Assembly (NCBI RefSeq): GCF_004337365.2
Contig: NZ_CP044016.1
Span: 4,259,507-4,323,506, forward strand
Reading direction: 5' to 3'
Source of the DNA: Rhizosphaericola mali
GTDB taxonomy: Bacteria > Bacteroidota > Bacteroidia > Chitinophagales > Chitinophagaceae
DNA: 64,000 bases
Shown here: positions 36,759 to 44,922 of the stretch, in pieces
Numbering within the stretch: the stretch's first letter is position 1
Layout: every line of letters begins with the position of its first letter
Translations under genes and position numbers: made by a program
Notes under the pieces: generated by a model
The model's database searches: none
Seen by the model: the letters and a program-made list of their open reading frames with translations, nothing else
Told to the model about the DNA's origin: nothing

Positions 36759-36789
36759 GGGCGCAAGCAAGATTTGCCTGCGTCCTTTT
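36759..36789 (+). terminator. Terminator-like hairpin between rplO and secY
   Basis: A 12-position stem (36759-36770 with 36774-36785; left arm GGGCGCAAGCAA) with one mismatch, one wobble and a 3-nt loop, followed by TTTT. It lies 17 nt after the rplO stop and 36 nt before the secY start and could lower transcription into secY. Confidence 0.6.
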
Positions 36790-36824
36790 AGCTTAATGGT
36801 ATTTATACTTTCAAAACCACTTCA

Positions 36825-38192
36825 GTGAAAAAATTTATTCAAAATATTAAAAACATTTGGGATATCGAGGAATTAAGAAGCAAAATCCTTGTTACCCTTG
36901 TTTTGGTTTTAGTTTATCGTTTTGGGACTCAGATTGTACTACCAGGTATTGATCCTAATAAAATACAAGCTGCAGCAGCTAATACGCGTAACAACGGTCT
37001 TTTAGGACTATTTGATACGTTTGCTGGTGGTGCATTTGCACAAGCTTCTATTTTGGCTTTAGGTGTGATGCCTTATATTTCGGCTTCTATTTTTATGCAA
37101 TTAATGACCGTCTTGGTTCCTCAATTGCAAAAAATTCAAAAAGAAGGTGCTAGTGGTCAGAAAAAAATCAATCAATGGACGCGTTATTTAACAGTAATCG
37201 TTACGATTTTTCAAGCGGGAGCTTATGTAGCTTATTTGAAAAGTCCTGGTTATGCTGATGCATTGATTCCTGCATATTCTTCTTATTTCTTTGTTTCTAC
37301 TATTATCATTTTAACTGCAGGTACATTATTTGTAATGTGGTTAGGTGAAAGAATACAAGATAAAGGTTTGGGTAATGGTACTTCTATCATTATCATGGTA
37401 GGTATCTTAGCTCGTTTACCACAAGCAATAATTCAAGAATTCCAAGCTAAGCAAGTTAAAGGTGCCGGTGGATTGTTAGTATTCTTGATTGAAGTTGGTA
37501 TTTTGGTTGCAATTATTATGGGTTTGATCATCTTAGTTCAAGGTGTAAGAAAAGTGCCTGTAACGTATGCAAAACAAATTACTGGTAATAAACAAGTTGG
37601 TGGTGCTAGACAATTTTTACCATTGAAAGTAAATAGTGCTGGTGTAATGCCGATCATATTTGCGCAAGCGATTATGTTCTTACCTACATTGGTTTCTTTT
37701 ACTAATTTGGATGCAAAATCAGGTATCATCGCAATATTCAGTGATCATAGTAATCCTTGGTATATGGTTATCTATGCGGTTATGGTGATTGGTTTTACCT
37801 TCCTTTATACTGCATTGATATTCAATCCTAAGCAAATGAGTGAAGATCTTAGAAGAAGCAATGGTTTTATTCCTGGTATTCAACCTGGTCAACCAACTGC
37901 CGATTTTATTGGAGCGATTATGGATAGAATTACATTCCCAGGTGCTGTATTTCTAGCCTTGGTGGGTATTCTTCCTGGATTTGCACAAAAATTGGGAGTT
38001 ACGCAAGCATTCAGTTCTTTCTTCGGAGGTACTTCTTTATTGATTATGGTTGGTGTTGTTTTGGATACATTACAACAAATCGAAACACATTTGTTAATGC
38101 GCCAATACGACGGATTGATGAAAGGTGGTTCTCGTATCCATGGAAGACAGTCAATGACAACAGGCATTGCTGCTGGTATCGATAACAATTAG
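36825..38192 (+). CDS. secY: Protein translocase subunit SecY
   Basis: 455 residues with ten hydrophobic spans. LRSKILVTLVLVLVYRFGTQ near the start, IMQ-containing PYISASIFMQLMTVLVPQLQ, LGNGTSIIIMVGILARLP and the C-terminal MRQYDGLMKGGSRIHGRQ identify SecY, the channel of the inner-membrane Sec translocase. The start appears to be GTG (36825); the nearest ATG (36796) is out of frame. A strong terminator follows the gene. Confidence 0.98.
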   Translation: MKKFIQNIKNIWDIEELRSKILVTLVLVLVYRFGTQIVLPGIDPNKIQAAAANTRNNGLLGLFDTFAGGAFAQASILALGVMPYISASIFMQLMTVLVPQLQKIQKEGASGQKKINQWTRYLTVIVTIFQAGAYVAYLKSPGYADALIPAYSSYFFVSTIIILTAGTLFVMWLGERIQDKGLGNGTSIIIMVGILARLPQAIIQEFQAKQVKGAGGLLVFLIEVGILVAIIMGLIILVQGVRKVPVTYAKQITGNKQVGGARQFLPLKVNSAGVMPIIFAQAIMFLPTLVSFTNLDAKSGIIAIFSDHSNPWYMVIYAVMVIGFTFLYTALIFNPKQMSEDLRRSNGFIPGIQPGQPTADFIGAIMDRITFPGAVFLALVGILPGFAQKLGVTQAFSSFFGGTSLLIMVGVVLDTLQQIETHLLMRQYDGLMKGGSRIHGRQSMTTGIAAGIDNN

Positions 38193-38213
38193 TATTTAAT
38201 ATTTGTAATTATA

Positions 38214-38253
38214 AACAACCTGTTAGGAGTATTCTAACAGGTTGTTGTTTTTT
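38214..38253 (+). terminator. Rho-independent terminator after secY
   Basis: A perfect 13-bp stem AACAACCTGTTAG/CTAACAGGTTGTT (38214-38226 with 38234-38246) with a 7-nt loop, followed by GTTTTTT. It ends directly before the Shine-Dalgarno of map, so any transcript reaching map must read through it or start anew. Confidence 0.9.
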
Positions 38254-38260
38254 AGGAGGT
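38254..38260 (+). promoter_or_regulatory. Strong Shine-Dalgarno of map
   Basis: AGGAGGT lies 9 nt before the map ATG at 38270 and immediately follows the T-run of the secY terminator. Confidence 0.8.
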
Positions 38261-38269
38261 AAGTTTATC

Positions 38270-39097
38270 ATGTTGATAATAAAAAAAGATGAAGAAGTTG
38301 CTATAATGCAACAGAATGCAAGATTGGTAAGTTCGATGTTAGGTGAGGTTGCAAGTGTATTGAAACCTGGTATGACAACGATGCAGATTGATAAAATGTG
38401 TGCAGATATGATTGCAGACTTGAAGGGTGTGCCTACATTTTTGCATTATGGTGGATATCCGCATAATTGTTGTGCGTCAGTCAATGATGTGGTTGTTCAT
38501 GGTTTTCCTAATGATGTAGAATTAAAAGATGGAGATATTGTATCCATCGACCTCGGTATTACCAAAGATGGTTATGTTGGCGAACATGCCTATTCTTTCA
38601 TCATTGGTGAAGTGAGCGATGAAATCTTACAATTGGTGCGTGTGACTAAAGAATCCCTTTATATGGGTATTGCAAAAGCGATTAATGGAAATCGTGTGGG
38701 AGATATTTCGTATGCAATTGAAGAGCATACGCAAAAAAAATATGGTTACGGTGTTGTACGTGAATTAGTTGGTCATGGATTGGGTAAAACCATGCATGAA
38801 GATCCTTATGTACCAAATTATGGAAGGAGAGGAACTGGACCTAAATTGAAAGAAAATTTAACCATTGCGATTGAGCCAATGATTAATTTGGGAACAAGAC
38901 AAGTGTACACGGATAAAGATGGTTGGACAATTAGAACGGCTGATGGAATGCCATCTGTACATTTTGAACACGATGTCTGTGTTAAAAAGAATCATCCATT
39001 AATTCTTTCTGATTATTCTTTGATTGAAGAGAAAGAAGTTAAGAATCCTAATTTGAATACCTCTTATTTCAAAGATTTCAAAATGCCTGTATTGTAA
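38270..39097 (+). CDS. map: Type I methionine aminopeptidase
   Basis: 275 residues, cytoplasmic. The metal ligands are visible in the family blocks: DGDIVSIDLGITKDGYVGEH (first Asp pair region), VGHGLGKTMHEDPYVPNYG (His), IEPMINLG (Glu) and SVHFEHDVCV (Glu). It removes the initiator Met from nascent proteins. Downstream of secY as usual, but here between two terminators and not followed by infA. Confidence 0.96.
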   Translation: MLIIKKDEEVAIMQQNARLVSSMLGEVASVLKPGMTTMQIDKMCADMIADLKGVPTFLHYGGYPHNCCASVNDVVVHGFPNDVELKDGDIVSIDLGITKDGYVGEHAYSFIIGEVSDEILQLVRVTKESLYMGIAKAINGNRVGDISYAIEEHTQKKYGYGVVRELVGHGLGKTMHEDPYVPNYGRRGTGPKLKENLTIAIEPMINLGTRQVYTDKDGWTIRTADGMPSVHFEHDVCVKKNHPLILSDYSLIEEKEVKNPNLNTSYFKDFKMPVL

Positions 39098-39115
39098 TTT
39101 GATAAATATTTATAC

Positions 39116-39156
39116 AAATGCAGAATATTTTACGCAATATTCTGCATTTTTGTTTT
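39116..39156 (+). terminator. Rho-independent terminator after map
   Basis: A perfect 14-bp stem (39116-39129 with 39136-39149; core ATGCAGAATATT) with a 6-nt loop, followed by TTGTTTT. It ends a few nt before the start of the next gene at 39161. Confidence 0.9.
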
Positions 39157-39160
39157 ACGT

Positions 39161-40387
39161 ATGTCTGTATATTCTGCAATTGTAATTGGTGGTGGTGCGG
39201 CTGGTTTTTTTACAGCAATCAATATTGTTGAAAATCAACCAGATGCAAAAGTTTTGATTATTGAAAAATCGACCAAATTGCTTTCTAAAGTTAAAGTGAG
39301 TGGTGGTGGTCGTTGTAATGTAACACATTTCGGTTTGGATTTACCTGAATTAGTGAAACGTTATCCGCGAGGAAAGAATTTTTTGAAAAAAGCATTTCAT
39401 CAATTTAATACTTTAGATACGGAAAAATGGTTTGGAAATCATAGCGTAAAGTTACATGCCGAAAAAGATGGGCGAATGTTCCCAAGTACAAATGATTCTC
39501 AAACGATTATTGATTGTTTTTTAGCTGCGGTCAATAAATTACAAATTGAGATTAGAATAAATGTTGCGGTAGAATCCATAGTAAAAGAGGCAGAATATTT
39601 TAGTCTATTCACGTCCAAAGGCGAATTTAGAGCAAAAAATGTAGTTCTAGCATGTGGTGGATTTCCTAAAAAAGAACAGTTTGGATGGATTGAAAAATTG
39701 GGTTTGAAAATCAACGCTCCTGTTCCTTCACTATTTACCTTCAACATTCCTAATAATTCCCTTTCCAAATTAATGGGATTAAGTGTTCCGAATGCTAGAG
39801 TAAAAATTGCGGGTTCCAAATTAGTAGAAAATGGTCCATTGCTTATTACGCATTGGGGATTGAGCGGCCCTGTTGTGTTGAGACTTTCAGCTTGGGGGGC
39901 GCGAGAATTAGCAGAAAAGAATTATACATTTTCTATTGGAGTAAATTGGTTGGGAGAGATTAATGAAAATGAACTAAGAGAAAATTGGGTGGATCTCCGC
40001 AATCAATTTGCAAAGCAAAATATTGGCAAACATAATCCTTGGGAAATACCCAATCGGCTTTGGTTATATTTCTTGGAAACTGCGGATATTTCTCTTAATT
40101 CCAATTGGGCAGAATTAAAATCTGCACAACAAAATAAATTAATCCAAATACTTACCAATCAATCATTTGAAATCAAAGGTAAAACAACTTTCAAAGAAGA
40201 ATTTGTTACTTGCGGAGGGGTTGATTTGCAAGAAATTGATGCCAATACGATGCAATCCAAAAAAATCGAAGGGCTATATTTTGCTGGTGAAATTATGGAC
40301 ATTGATGGGATTACTGGAGGCTTTAATTTCCAAAATGCATGGACAACTGGATGGATTGCTGCGAAGAATATAAGTAATCATATATAG
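39161..40387 (+). CDS. BaiN/HI0933-family FAD-dependent oxidoreductase
   Basis: 408 residues. IVIGGGAAGFFTAINIVENQ is the dinucleotide-binding motif, and KVSGGGRCNVTH is the hallmark of the HI0933/BaiN family. The C-terminus EIMDIDGITGGFNFQNAWTT completes FAD binding. BaiN-like proteins are flavoproteins, one of which reduces bile-acid intermediates; for most, including this one, the physiological substrate is unknown. The start lies 5 nt after the map terminator, and the gene occupies the position where infA and the alpha operon would normally be. Confidence 0.88.
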   Translation: MSVYSAIVIGGGAAGFFTAINIVENQPDAKVLIIEKSTKLLSKVKVSGGGRCNVTHFGLDLPELVKRYPRGKNFLKKAFHQFNTLDTEKWFGNHSVKLHAEKDGRMFPSTNDSQTIIDCFLAAVNKLQIEIRINVAVESIVKEAEYFSLFTSKGEFRAKNVVLACGGFPKKEQFGWIEKLGLKINAPVPSLFTFNIPNNSLSKLMGLSVPNARVKIAGSKLVENGPLLITHWGLSGPVVLRLSAWGARELAEKNYTFSIGVNWLGEINENELRENWVDLRNQFAKQNIGKHNPWEIPNRLWLYFLETADISLNSNWAELKSAQQNKLIQILTNQSFEIKGKTTFKEEFVTCGGVDLQEIDANTMQSKKIEGLYFAGEIMDIDGITGGFNFQNAWTTGWIAAKNISNHI

Positions 40388-40422
40388 CGTAGTTCATACT
40401 ATATTAAACTTGCTAGAGATGC

Positions 40423-40450
40423 AAATGTCAAATCGTGAATACTGACATTT
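40423..40450. other. Short inverted repeat before the tandem-repeat lipoprotein gene
   Basis: AAATGTCA (40423-40430) and TGACATTT (40443-40450) form an 8-bp stem with a 12-nt loop, ending 1 nt before the next ATG. It could be a weak terminator for the upstream gene or an operator-like site; there is no way to tell from sequence. Confidence 0.35.
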
Positions 40451-40451
40451 T

Positions 40452-41636
40452 ATGAAAATCCCCGGACTATTTAAAACCTTTATTTTTCTTTGTTTAATAT
40501 TTTGTAGTTGTGCCCGAGAGTTAAGTCTTGAGACGAATAATAACAAAGCGTCTGGATATCTAACCTCTGTCAATGTTCATGGAGATTATACTTTAGGTAC
40601 GAATCTGACGGACAGTAATTATCTTACCGTATCAGCAATGTTTAATTCTCCAGGTAATTATAATATTGGGACGGATACGGTCTATGGTTATTGGTTTGCA
40701 GCTAGTGGATATATTTCTCACACAGGAATTTCTGATTTTCATATACCTAGTTTTGGTACGTTTTTAAAGGATGCCAATGCTGATTTTATAATACATTTTG
40801 ATACGTCAATTTTACCTTTTTCAATTACTCCTTTATCAGCGGCATACGTCTTTGATGCTCCGTCTGGAAATTGTCCTACTATGGAAGTTTTTGGTACGTA
40901 TAAACAAGGTGTTTCTTTGGCAACATCTGATTCTGTACGTATTCCTATAATAGTTACTCGCACAGGAAAATATACGATTCAGACATCAACCGTCAACAAT
41001 ATTCAATTCCATGATAGTGGCTCATTTGTGCATCTTGGGAAAGATACGCTTACCCTATACGGTAGCGGAACTCCAGCCACTATAGGAACTTACAATATAC
41101 CCATTTCTGTGAGTAGTACTGCTTGCGATATTTCAATCCCAGTTGTTCCGAAAATTGATATGACCATGTACTGGTATTTTACAGCAGAGGGTGTGGTTCA
41201 TAATGGATATATTCCAGATAGTTTGGTTATTGGAGGTACTGCTAACGATATAGAAATGATAGGTATTTCCGGTAAGGTGTTACCAGATAGTACCAATTCT
41301 GAATATGTTTATCCTTTTACATTAGGTTTTGGGCGAATCAAGAGCGATATTATACCAGGGACATATATTCCAAGTGCCCTACCATATAGTGATTTTTTTG
41401 CGTTATTTAGTCAATCCCATGCTACTACCTCGACAACTTATACCGCAACCGTTTATCTACCAGGCTTTTCCATTCAATTGTTAGAGATTGATAAGTCTAG
41501 CGGCTTTGTTCGTGGTACATTTAGTGGACCGGTACACAAAACGGCGGATGCAAATCCGTTTTTTCCTCAGGAAGATAATAGTCCAGTCGTAAATATAACG
41601 GAGGGATATTTTCAAGGTTATCTAAAAAAGAAGTAA
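40452..41636 (+). CDS. Lipoprotein with two tandem beta-repeat domains, unknown function
   Basis: 394 residues. The N-terminus MKIPGLFKTFIFLCLIFCSC is a probable lipoprotein signal (Cys20, imperfect lipobox). Residues about 42-116 and 146-220 are two copies of one domain: each starts GxYxxGxxLxxS and contains G(N/K)YxIxT(D/S)TV, then (S)G(Y/F)xxHxG. The pattern is beta-rich and resembles surface-protein repeats seen in Chitinophagaceae. The rest has no catalytic motif I recognise. Likely exposed on the cell surface (inference). It is followed by two more small secreted proteins on the same strand. Confidence 0.75.
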   Translation: MKIPGLFKTFIFLCLIFCSCARELSLETNNNKASGYLTSVNVHGDYTLGTNLTDSNYLTVSAMFNSPGNYNIGTDTVYGYWFAASGYISHTGISDFHIPSFGTFLKDANADFIIHFDTSILPFSITPLSAAYVFDAPSGNCPTMEVFGTYKQGVSLATSDSVRIPIIVTRTGKYTIQTSTVNNIQFHDSGSFVHLGKDTLTLYGSGTPATIGTYNIPISVSSTACDISIPVVPKIDMTMYWYFTAEGVVHNGYIPDSLVIGGTANDIEMIGISGKVLPDSTNSEYVYPFTLGFGRIKSDIIPGTYIPSALPYSDFFALFSQSHATTSTTYTATVYLPGFSIQLLEIDKSSGFVRGTFSGPVHKTADANPFFPQEDNSPVVNITEGYFQGYLKKK

Positions 41637-41675
41637 AAATTATAAATGTCTTTTAGAAATTTTAAATATAAAAAA

Positions 41676-42013
41676 ATGAAAAAGACCTTCTTACTCGTTG
41701 TGCTTATTCAATTATTCCTACTTAAAGGAATGGCGCAGTCAAAAGTTACAAGGTATTGTACTGTTGACGTACAATTTTTTTTACATCTAAAATAAAAAGT
41801 GTTTTTTCTGAAGGATCAATTGATTCTTTATTTAAATTTACAGATACTACCATTGTAAATGAACTGCGGGATAAAATACCTAATATGAATTTACTGCCCG
41901 ATTTATTGAATTTTATGGCAGCGCATAAATGGGAGTTATTCAAAATAGATTCTGGATATAGGAATGTTTATATTTTCAAGCGAGAATTTGATGCGTCTGA
42001 GATCAAAAAATAA
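41676..42013 (+). pseudogene. Small secreted protein gene with a frameshift at a T8 tract
   Basis: The ATG at 41676 starts a signal peptide (MKKTFLLVVLIQLFLLKGMA) but the frame stops at 41793-41795. Just before, eight T residues (41775-41782) are read QFFLHLK-stop. Adding one T continues as QFFFTSKIKSVF and stays open for about 75 more codons to the TAA at 42011-42013, with a coherent C-terminus LPDLLNFMAAHKWELFKIDS and NVYIFKRE. That C-terminus resembles small exported Bacteroidetes proteins with an (A/N)xMxxxGWxF(V/K) motif. The gene is therefore broken by a single-base slip, phase-variable, rescued by slippage, or affected by a sequencing error. Confidence 0.75.
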
Positions 42014-42092
42014 TATCGGCTTTCCTACTCTTTAAATCTAAGTGCTATATTTTAAATAAATATTTATCCAAAATTTTAAATCACCTATTGAA

Positions 42093-42437
42093 ATGAAGAT
42101 CAAATTATTACTACTTGCCATTACAACAATGCTCATTATTTCTTGTAAAAAAGAAGTCATTACCCAGACACAGAGCCAGGTTTCTGCTAGTAACCTTGCC
42201 AAAGCTCTTGGCGTGGAGCAAAATAAATTGTACAGCGGTTATTCAATTGTCGTTACAAATTCTAGTAATAGCATGTCCAATAATGGAAGTTCGCTTATGA
42301 TAACAAGTGATGGATTTATTATTATTAGTTCTGCGACTAATGGGTCAACAAGCAGTGTTACGTATAACTTAGGAGAAATGAAATCCTACCAAATTATGAA
42401 TTTTTCTACCATAAAAGATCTCTATTTATATTATTAA
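42093..42437 (+). CDS. Small lipoprotein of unknown function
   Basis: 114 residues. MKIKLLLLAITTMLIISCKK has a clear lipobox (LIISC, Cys18). The mature part is rich in Ser, Asn and Thr with beta-strand periodicity (SSVTYNLGEMKSYQIM) and no recognised domain. It is third in a run of secreted proteins (40452, 41676, 42093). No function can be assigned. Confidence 0.65.
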   Translation: MKIKLLLLAITTMLIISCKKEVITQTQSQVSASNLAKALGVEQNKLYSGYSIVVTNSSNSMSNNGSSLMITSDGFIIISSATNGSTSSVTYNLGEMKSYQIMNFSTIKDLYLYY

Positions 42438-42498
42438 AACCTGTTCACATTTTGATATAAGATCGTCAAGATTACTAGCTTTTTTGCGCCAATTTGTA

Positions 42499-43992
42499 TT
42501 ATAATTTAAACTTCTCCATTGCTTCTGCAATCTTTCGGTCATTGCTCAATCTTGGTAATTTATTTTGCCCACCAAGTTTGCCGATTGATTTCATGTAATT
42601 GATAAAGCCATCTTTTTGAATGGGCGTAATATGCAATTTTTGCAAAATATTGCCTTTGATAAGATCGTCGTAATATTCATTTCGGCTACGCAAATGATTA
42701 TCTAAAGTTTCGACAAACGCAGTTAGGTTTTCTGGCATTTTGGTAAATTCAATAAACCATTCATGGTAGCTTTGTCCATCACCTTGTACGACCATTGGTG
42801 CAATGGTAAATTCCGTAATTTCCACATTGTGTTCTTCCGAGGCTTTTGCTATTGCCCAATCGACTTCCTCGCCAATTACATGCTCTCCAAAAGCGGAAAT
42901 AAAATGTTTTATTCTACCTGTTACATTGATTCGATAAGGTTGTAGGCTTATAAATTTGACCGTATCTCCAATCAAATAACCCCAAAGTCCAGCATTGCTA
43001 TTAATTACCAATGCATAATTTTTATCCAACTCTACCTCTCCCAGATGCAAACGTGTTGGATTTTCATCAAAAATTTCTTCTGTTGGAATAAATTCGTAAA
43101 AGATACCTGCGTTCGTATTTAAAAGTAATCCCTCATTTTCCATATTGTCCTGAAAGGCAATAAATCCTTCACTTGCTGGATAGAGTTCAACAGTATCAAC
43201 AGATTTACCAATGGAATCAAATAATTTCTTTTTATACGGATCAAAATTGACACCTCCATATACCATAACCGAAAAATTAGGGAAAATGTCCTTTATTTTT
43301 TTATCCGTTTTGGCTATTAAACGATCAAAATACATTTGCATCCAAGGTGGAATCCCACTGATTAAAGTCATGTCTTTGGAAATCGTTTCTTCTACAATTT
43401 TGTCCAATTTTTGCTCCCAATCATCGACACAATTGGTATCATAACTTGGCATTTGATTTTTGGTCAAATAGGATGGAATGTGATGATTGACTATACCACT
43501 CAAGCGCCCGGTTGGAATGCCGTTGGTATCATGCAAAATCGGCGAACCACTTAAAAATATCAGTTTGCCATCGACAAATTGTGCATTACCTGAATTGGTG
43601 ATATATGCTAATAATGCATTGCGCGCACCATTTATATGATTAGAAATAGATTCTTTTGTTATTGGGATATATTTCACGCCACTAGTCGTTCCACTTGTTT
43701 CTGCAAAATAAATCGGACGTCCCTCCCAAAGAATATTGTATTCCCCTTTTACAATGCGGTCGATGTAAGGACGTAGCCCCTCATAATCTTTGACGGGAAT
43801 GGCCTCCTTGAAATCTACATAATTACGAATGGAACTGAAATGATGATCTTTGCCAAATTGTGTGTGCATTGCTTTTCCCACCAATTCGGACATTATTTGT
43901 AATTGTATTTCTACCGCTTTGTCCGCAGCGACACGCAATTTTTTGGTTGCAAATTTTGCGTAAGGCTTTGATATCATTGATTTTAATCCCAT
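42499..43992 (-). CDS. GH3-family acyl-adenylate-forming enzyme
   Basis: 497 residues from the ATG at 43992 (MGLKSMISKPYAKF). A longer frame starts at 44037, but a promoter -7 box (44013-44020) lies inside it, so the shorter start is preferred. The ATP-binding block YFAETSGTTSGVKYIPITKE, then VYGGVNFDPYKKK, VELYPASEGFIAFQ and YRINVTGRIKHFISAFGEHV match the GH3 family, known in plants for conjugating amino acids to auxin or jasmonate. Bacterial members occur in Bacteroidetes with unknown substrates; acyl-adenylate chemistry is inferred. It is divergent from ppgK. Confidence 0.85.
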   Translation of the reverse strand: MGLKSMISKPYAKFATKKLRVAADKAVEIQLQIMSELVGKAMHTQFGKDHHFSSIRNYVDFKEAIPVKDYEGLRPYIDRIVKGEYNILWEGRPIYFAETSGTTSGVKYIPITKESISNHINGARNALLAYITNSGNAQFVDGKLIFLSGSPILHDTNGIPTGRLSGIVNHHIPSYLTKNQMPSYDTNCVDDWEQKLDKIVEETISKDMTLISGIPPWMQMYFDRLIAKTDKKIKDIFPNFSVMVYGGVNFDPYKKKLFDSIGKSVDTVELYPASEGFIAFQDNMENEGLLLNTNAGIFYEFIPTEEIFDENPTRLHLGEVELDKNYALVINSNAGLWGYLIGDTVKFISLQPYRINVTGRIKHFISAFGEHVIGEEVDWAIAKASEEHNVEITEFTIAPMVVQGDGQSYHEWFIEFTKMPENLTAFVETLDNHLRSRNEYYDDLIKGNILQKLHITPIQKDGFINYMKSIGKLGGQNKLPRLSNDRKIAEAMEKFKL

Positions 43993-44012
43993 TGTAATGC
44001 GCTTAATTGTCG

Positions 44013-44020
44013 CAAATATA
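44013..44020 (-). promoter_or_regulatory. -7 box of the GH3-family gene
   Basis: On the minus strand TATATTTG followed by CG matches TAnnTTTG and lies 20 nt before the ATG at 43992. No -33 TTG at the standard distance is visible. Confidence 0.55.
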
Positions 44021-44121
44021 AAAAATGACAATGGCAATCGAGATTTAACTTTTAGGCAAATATTAAAATAAAATCGGTCCGGAAATATTCATTACCTTTC
44101 CAATGAAACATCTTAGTTTTT

Positions 44122-44826
44122 ATGAAAACAATCAAAAAAATTCTCTCTATAGACATTGGTGGTACAAATATTAAATCTTCTGTTTTAGATGCTGATGGTA
44201 AATTACTTACAGAGTATAAAAAATTACCCACGCCTAATCCTGCCACGCCCAATGCGGTTATAAAAGTTATTAAAAAATTGACGGAAGGCTGGGATTATGA
44301 TGTTATAGCCTCTGGATTTCCTGGTTATTTAAAAGAGGGTGTCGTTTTTACTGCTCCCAATTTAGGTACAGAAGTTTGGAAGGGATGTAAATTTCAAGAT
44401 TTATTGGCCAAGTCTTTTGGGAAGCCTGCACGTGTGGTGAATGATGCAGATATGCAAGGTTTGGGTATTATGTCTGGTAAAGGTTTTGAAATTGTCGTGA
44501 CTTTGGGTACGGGATTTGGATCGGCATTTTTCTATAATGGTGTTTTGTTGCCCCACATGGAAGTGGCGCATCATCCTATAAAAAAGGATAAAACTTACGA
44601 CGAATATATCGGTCAGAAAGCATTTGATAAGGCTGGAAAAAAACGTTGGAATGAACATTTGAAATTCATTATTCAGACATTGAAAACCGTCTATAACTAT
44701 GATACGCTATATCTTGGAGGCGGTAATGCAAAGAAAATTGATTTCGAATTGGATAAAAATATTAAGATCGTAACGAATGAAGAAGGGATTGACGGTGGCG
44801 CTAAATTGTGGCAACAAAAAGCCTAA
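44122..44826 (+). CDS. ppgK: Polyphosphate glucokinase (ROK family)
   Basis: 234 residues. The ATP/polyphosphate-binding start is ILSIDIGGTNIKSSVLDADG. Further blocks are ASGFPGYLKEGVVFTAPNLG, VVNDADMQGLG with the catalytic Asp region, VTLGTGFGSAFFYNGVLLPH, and near the end KKRWNEHLK and TLYLGGGNAKK. The KRW and GGGxxKK pattern fits PpgK rather than ordinary ROK glucokinases, which carry a zinc motif absent here. It phosphorylates glucose using polyphosphate and/or ATP. No operon partner. Confidence 0.75.
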   Translation: MKTIKKILSIDIGGTNIKSSVLDADGKLLTEYKKLPTPNPATPNAVIKVIKKLTEGWDYDVIASGFPGYLKEGVVFTAPNLGTEVWKGCKFQDLLAKSFGKPARVVNDADMQGLGIMSGKGFEIVVTLGTGFGSAFFYNGVLLPHMEVAHHPIKKDKTYDEYIGQKAFDKAGKKRWNEHLKFIIQTLKTVYNYDTLYLGGGNAKKIDFELDKNIKIVTNEEGIDGGAKLWQQKA

Positions 44827-44893
44827 CGTTGCTGTCGCAAATGTTTTTTTTCACAAAATTGAAGTTTTTTTTCGTTTTATGTGGAAAACATCT

Positions 44894-44901
44894 TACTTTT
44901 G
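44894..44901 (+). promoter_or_regulatory. -7 box of the rplU-rpmA operon
   Basis: TACTTTTG followed by CA, 21 nt before the rplU ATG, matches TAnnTTTG. The region upstream is T-rich (44863-44872) and I cannot pick a clear -33 TTG. Confidence 0.6.
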
Positions 44902-44922
44902 CACTCCTAATTTTTTAAAGTC

